Shown one piece after another: positions 59,042 through 64,000 of a DNA stretch of 64,000 bases. A program made the translations under genes and the position numbers. The DNA is from Manis javanica. Lineage: Eukaryota; Chordata; Mammalia; Pholidota; Manidae. Where the stretch lies: the NCBI RefSeq assembly GCF_040802235.1, contig NC_133167.1, positions 99,434,001 to 99,498,000 of the forward strand. Direction: 5' to 3'. Position 1 is the stretch's first letter. Each line of letters starts with the position of its first letter. The notes under the pieces were generated by a model. That model saw only the letters and a list, made by a program, of their open reading frames with translations. It did not search any database and was not told the origin of the DNA.

Positions 59042-59984
59042 TTGATGGATTAGTGTATGGTGTATTTGAGTTTCCAAAGTAAGTTCTCAATCAATTCATA
59101 TTTTCAAGGTTTTTTATATTCCACCTTTAAGAGACAGGCCCTGAAATAATGAGGGAGAATATAAATACAAACCTGTATAGTTGTTTCCAGAGGTTTTGAG
59201 TGAGAAAACCATGTTTAATATTTTCACTTAGAATCTAGGATCTCTACTGATCAATTATTTAATCATTGAGTTTACTCATTTTTCCCATTAATTCATGTGA
59301 TTAATTCTTTCAAAGATTTATTTTTTGTGGTGTTAATATGCGACTCCAGCAAAAATAGTCATATGGGAAACAAAAACACTTATAAAAACTACATTCATTT
59401 CAACTTTACCTCTAAATTGTGTGACTTCATTTGAGAGAATAATCATACCCCCTTTAACATATGTAAATCTGGATTCCTATATATATGAATGTAAATTCCA
59501 CAGTGCCGGCAATTATTCTGTTGCCAAGTGATTAAGATTTTGAAACAGACTCTTTATATTTCCCTGTCTATAAAAAAATTGTAAATAAAAAAAACAACAG
59601 TAAAGATTATGAAGATAACCTAATATTTTGTGTAGTTATGAAAATACTCCACAACTTTCAATAAAATAAATGCTGTCAGAGTAATGTTTAACAACTTGAT
59701 GTTTCAAGTGGAGTAAATGTTTACCCAGTATTTTAACATGTAGAAATTTAAAAGATACAACTTCTGCACATTTATTATATAGTAAAAAAACAGTGTTCAT
59801 CTTTAATTTGGTCATTTATTCCAGAATTAATATATTGACCACTAACATTTATTGATAGGATAAACTTAACACAGATAAGAAAACCTTGTCTTCACACAGC
59901 ATTTTGTAGGTGAGATGAATTTTATTTAGAGATCTTCAGAGTTCTAGAATCCTGTGTCCTGCTCCGGCTCACAGGGGTCCAGCC
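59042..59984. other. unique non-coding DNA
   Basis: Nothing recognised. Confidence 0.45.
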
Positions 59985-60422
59985 TACTGAATTCATTGTC
60001 TAGTGCTTCCCTCACAAGTTACCACAAACAACAGGACTTAATTCATTCACAGTTGAGGAAGCAGATGTCCAAAATCAAGGTGTTGACAAGATTCATTCCG
60101 TGGAGGCTGAGCTGGAGAACTGGTTCTGTACCTCTCTCCTAGCTTCTGGTGGTTCTGAAATCCTTGGCATTCTTTGACTTATAAACATGTTAGTCCAACC
60201 TCTGCCTCTATCTTGCCATCACCTTTTCTGTGTCTCTATATCTTCTCCTCTTCTTATAAAGACATGGATTTTTGGGTTCATCCTAAATCCGGAATGAGCT
60301 TGAGGTCCTTAACTTGAGTACATCTCTAATGACATTTTTCCAAATAATGTCATCTTCACAGGCACTGGGGACTAGGACTTGGACATATCTTTTGGGGATG
60401 CTACTATTCAATTCACTACAGT
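59985..60422 (-). repeat. MLT1-type MaLR LTR
   Basis: Antisense MLT1 order: 'cacaagttaccacaaacaac', 'atgtccaaaatcaaggtgtt', 'gcttctggtggttctgaaat', 'tttttccaaataatgtcatc', 'ggggactaggacttggacat', 'attcaattcactacag'. Confidence 0.8.
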
Positions 60423-60504
60423 CATCTTTAGAAGTACATGGCTCTTTGTTCTGTGATGCGCACCGATCACTGGACCTCAACATCACATGTGGCCTGCCTT
60501 AAGG

Positions 60505-60600
60505 AACCAGTAGAGTGGCGTCGAAAAGCGTGGACTCCTGGGCCAAACTGCTTTCAAATCCTGTTCAAATCTTACCTCTGCTATTTTACTAACAGTGTAA
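60505..60600 (+). repeat. MIR SINE 5' fragment
   Basis: 'gtagagtggcgtcgaaaagc', 'gtggactcctgggccaaact', 'caaatcttacctctgctatt' match the MIR 5' part, including its tRNA-related promoter-like region. Confidence 0.65.
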
Positions 60601-61310
60601 ATTAGAAATTAGAGCAAGGGACTTCATGAAAGAGATGAAATATATATATATATTAAATGCGTTAGCAATGTCAAGGGTACTGAGAAGACAATGGCCTTTT
60701 CTCAGTTTGCAATTAGAAAGCCATTATTGATTTTTAGATGAGCAGTATTTATAGAGATTTGGGAAATCCACTAAGAGCACACAAGGTTACACACTGTATG
60801 TGTTGAGGAATTGGAGCTGATAATTATCGTGGAAGCTTAGCAATAAGAGAAATGCATGAAAAAAAGGTTGGTAAGAGGATTTATTTTAAAAGTAAGGTTT
60901 TTGAGCATATCTGAAGTAGTGAAGATGAAGCTAACACAGTATAATAATTAAAGGATAATTTTTGTGAAGGCTTAGAGGATGGAGGGGAGAGGCTGTAGGA
61001 CAGGGGCGGAGACCTGAGGCCTGGAAATGATTTGGGTCAGTCACAGAGAACAATTGTTTCTGTGGTGCAAAGCACACTACTGCTTTTCTGCATTGCTTCA
61101 GCAAATATTTATTGAATACTTACTACAAGGTAGGCATTAAACACTGGACACTGCACAATATGGACCACATTTTCGTTTTTAAGTGAGCTTAGATCTCATC
61201 TGTAGAATAACAAATGGCATTTGACATTTAATAGTGGTGTCACCTAGGGTTCCACAGTTGATTACAGCAGAAGATTAAAAGATTGAGTTGTTAATCGAGT
61301 CCTAGCTGGG
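60601..61310. other. unique DNA with an L2 3' end
   Basis: 'cagcaaatatttattgaata' and 'cttactacaaggtaggcatt' at 61100-61140 are an antisense L2 terminus. Otherwise nothing recognised. Confidence 0.5.
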
Positions 61311-61530
61311 GCAGGGTTTCTCTATCTCAGCACTGTTGATGTCTGGGTTGGGTGGTTCTCATGTGAGGGGCTGCCCTGTGCACGGTAGGATGCAGCATCC
61401 CTGGTGTCCACCACTCAGGGCTAAAAGTACTCCTTCTCAAGTTGTGACAACCAAAAGCATCTCCAGACATTGCCAGATGTCCCTGAGAGGGCACAGTCAC
61501 CCCAAGTGAGAAGCACTGAGCTAGGGCAAT
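61311..61530 (-). repeat. MER5A-type hAT DNA transposon
   Basis: Antisense MER5 order end to end: 'cagggtttctctatctcagc', 'aggatgcagcatccctggtg', 'gttgtgacaaccaaaagcat', 'ctccagacattgccagatgt', 'gagaagcactgagc'. It is a non-autonomous Charlie-related element without coding capacity. Confidence 0.85.
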
Positions 61531-61679
61531 ATCATGGATATGGTGACCAGAGGCCCAGCTATGGTGGGGAGTCAGAGAAGGTGACTGGAATTATGTGGAA
61601 ATAGAGGAGTCCAGAGAGAAGAGGCCATAGGGATGGTGAGCTGCAGATTCGGTCTGAGGGGAAGGAGGGTTGAATTGAT
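61531..61679. other. short unique spacer
   Basis: Nothing recognised. Confidence 0.4.
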
Positions 61680-62130
61680 GGGGGTGTATGATGGTCAATT
61701 TTCTATATCAACTTGACTAGGCTAGGGGATGCCCAGAGGGCTGGTGAAATGCTAACGTATGGGTGTGTTTGTGAGGATGTTTCCGGAAGAGATTAGCATT
61801 TGAACTGGTAGACTGAGTAAGATGCCCTCGCCAATGTGGATGGACATCACCCAATCTGCTGAGGACCTGAATAGAATGAAAGGGTGGAGGAAGGAGAATT
61901 GTCTCCCTTTACCTGAGCCAGGACAGCCATCTTCTGTCCTTCAGTAGCACTGCTGTTGGTTCTCAGAGCTTTGGCTGGGACTGAAATTCCGTCACCTGCT
62001 TTCCTGATTCTCCAGCTTGCTGGGGTTTCTTGACCTACGTAAGTGTGTGGGCCAATTCCCATAATGCATCTCTTCTATACATATCTATATCCTTTTGGTT
62101 CTGTTCTTCCAGAGAACCCTGACAAACACA
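61680..62130 (+). repeat. ancient mammalian interspersed repeat (family unresolved)
   Basis: Opens 'gatggtcaattttctatatc' with 'aacttgactaggctagggga', then 'agagattagcatttgaactg', 'gacctgaatagaatgaaagg', and closes 'ccttttggttctgttcttcc' with 'agagaaccctgacaaacac'. This beginning and end belong to a well-known ancient repeat whose name I cannot assign safely. Confidence 0.7.
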
Positions 62131-62154
62131 GGATGTTGTCAACAATATGACACA

Positions 62155-62320
62155 GAACTTGAAAGTCAGAAGACCTGGGTTTGAATTTTAATTCCTTATG
62201 TGTGACCTTCAGTAAAACATTTACCTACAGAGTCTTAACCACTTGTTTATTTGTGTTGTAGTTATATGAAATATAGCATAGTAATGTATTTTGTACATTG
62301 GTAAGTGCTTTACAAAAAAG
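62155..62320 (+). repeat. MIR-like SINE fragment
   Basis: 'agtcagaagacctgggtttg' with 'tatgtgtgaccttcagtaaa' and 'tggtaagtgctttac' give MIR order. Confidence 0.6.
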
Positions 62321-63371
62321 TAACACTTTCATAAAATTTGAGAATGCGAGGAGGAAAAAAATAATCAAAGGTAAAGCAAAGGGCTTAAGCTGTTTGGCAC
62401 AAATGCTTTCAAACATGCAACACTTCATAGATGAGTCATTTGTAAAACCTCGGCTTTTTAGGTTCATTCTTGAAAACTCTCTGATGCTTTCAGTGCCCTC
62501 TGCATTATCATGATGGAAGACAGATTTTAGATAAAATCAGACTACAGAGTTTGAAGAGTGGCCTAAAATGGTGTGTCTTCTTTATGACCTATGAATTTAG
62601 AAATAGGATATTTCTGATTAATTTTAGTGTTTAAATGTGTGTAGTGTACAGCTCTATTTGGGCTTGAAAATCCTGTGTTCTTACCACCCTTGTAGGCTAC
62701 ATAGACTAAAAATATAATACTTTTCCAAAAAGGTTTTAATACCTAGATCCTGCCTGACTTTTATAGTCACCTTCTGAAATCCAGACATACAGGTTTATGA
62801 TGAAATGCCGACAGTCTCCTAGGTCCACCAGTTCTAACTTCTTGGCCCGACCTGTAGCCCTACATACTGCCACTGTTAAAGGTTATTCACTATGATCTTT
62901 CAAGATGGAAGACTCTCAGAAAATGAGTTTCGGTGAATTCACACCATCAAAAAACAAGGTGTTTGACAATTCATTTAATATAGTATTCTGCTTGTTCAAG
63001 TTCTGGCTGAATGTCAGACTGTTTCTAGTTTTAAATAAGTCACCTCTCCAAATGTGTGTGAAGAAATGCCTAGGAAAGTCCTTTTTTAAAAAGTGAATAA
63101 AATATTACAACTATTCCTTTTGACTAAATCAGCCTTGAATGCCCACATATTCCCTTCCCCAATGGTCTACTGGACTCATGATTACCTTACTGCTCTCCTG
63201 ATGTGTTTGTGTTCACATTTCATTCTGGCTTCCACTCGTCCGTACTTCTTTTATGAGCAGTTGTCCTGAACAGACCTCCATGTGTTAGCAAAACCATCAG
63301 ACCAGCAAGACCAAGAATAACTAATTTCATGCATGTATTAGAAAAACACTTTATATTGCTTTCTTTTCTGG

Positions 63372-63399
63372 AGGTTTCATATATATATATATGAAACCT
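63372..63399. repeat. 28-bp perfect palindrome
   Basis: aggtttcat, ten bases of alternating AT, then atgaaacct. Every base pairs with its mirror position. Confidence 0.95.
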
Positions 63400-63479
63400 G
63401 ATTATAAGTACATACTGAAGTTCAAGTAAATTCAATAAATTCTCAGTTTCACACTATTTCCATTAATATAAAATTTTAT

Positions 63480-63505
63480 TTGGTAACCACTATTGTGGTT
63501 ACCAA
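63480..63505. repeat. 11-bp-arm hairpin with 4-nt loop
   Basis: ttggtaaccac, loop tatt, gtggttaccaa. The arms are perfectly complementary. Confidence 0.95.
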
Positions 63506-64000
63506 TTTTAAATCTTTTGGAGCTTTGCATGCATGGCAGAAATGAGCATTAGAAAATAAATCGATATAGAATGCCATGTCGTATAATTTCCCAAGCCACT
63601 TATTAAGAACTTTTTTTATAAAATATGAAAGGCATAATTTCTATATGCCCATAAATGATGCTATAGTCATTTTTCTAGTTTGTCTTGCTTGCCTTAAAAT
63701 TGTACAGTAATCTACTTATTTGTCTATGAAATGACAGCAAACTTTTTATTACAGTAAAAGATTTTACTGAAAAGATGCACACTGATATAAATCAGAAATA
63801 TTGAAACAATTTTTTCAGTTGAATTCTGTATTCCTGCTTTTTAAAAGTGGTCACATGAGAGGAGAAATAATATTGAATATCATCGGTGCAAAATTTTTAC
63901 TATTCAGAAGACACATCTTCCATGTACTGCATCTTCTCTTACCAAACAAAACATCGTTTTCTATTGCTATTGCATCAATGCAGAGGTTTCTTTTCAATTA

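Larger units (their letters stand above)
62321..64000. other. unique non-coding DNA with two palindromes
   Basis: No exon recognised. Two perfect inverted repeats at 63372-63399 and 63480-63505 are listed separately. Confidence 0.5.

Overview
The window looks like nuclear DNA of a placental mammal. It is AT-rich and dominated by decayed interspersed repeats of the mammalian set (MIR, LINE-2, old L1, MaLR/MLT1-type LTRs, a MER5-type DNA transposon). I found no convincing host-gene exon, so it is probably intergenic or intronic. I saw no Alu, B1/B2, carnivore CAN or ruminant Bov SINE. The young L1 copies have a 3' UTR that I associate, from memory only, with pangolins; treat that species guess as unverified.

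The main object is at 4469-12650. A full-length L1 (5' UTR with YY1-type site, intact 301-codon ORF1, broken ORF2, G-rich 3' UTR) runs through an A-rich/GGAA tail straight into a piece of an endogenous retrovirus: a probable integrase C-terminal remnant, an Env transmembrane-subunit remnant, a polypurine tract and an LTR truncated at its poly(A) site. The unit ends in a pure A tract. One 15-bp target-site duplication (14/15 match) brackets the whole 8.15 kb, so L1 and ERV arrived in a single retrotransposition event that ended at the LTR's polyadenylation signal. Inside the Env part lies a ~117-bp L1 ORF2 fragment between two copies of the same 58-bp Env segment, with short microhomology at each join, as expected from template switching during reverse transcription.

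Two more copies of the same young L1 family are present, both 5'-truncated, both ending at the ordinary L1 3' end without ERV sequence, and both with clear target-site duplications: 43265-44183 (minus) and 50934-51955 (plus).

The rest, by region: 1-4468 unique DNA with L2, MIR and an LTR-like repeat; 12651-30559 unique DNA with scattered MIR, L2, MLT1 and L1M fragments; 30560-34505 an old minus-strand L1 split by about 2.2 kb of other sequence and by an LTR fragment; 34506-43247 mostly unique with MIR and L2; 44300-44960 an L2 block; 51972-64000 unique DNA with microsatellites, MIR, MLT1, MER5 and two perfect palindromes near 63.4 kb. Repeat family names come from recognising consensus-like motifs by eye; borders are approximate.
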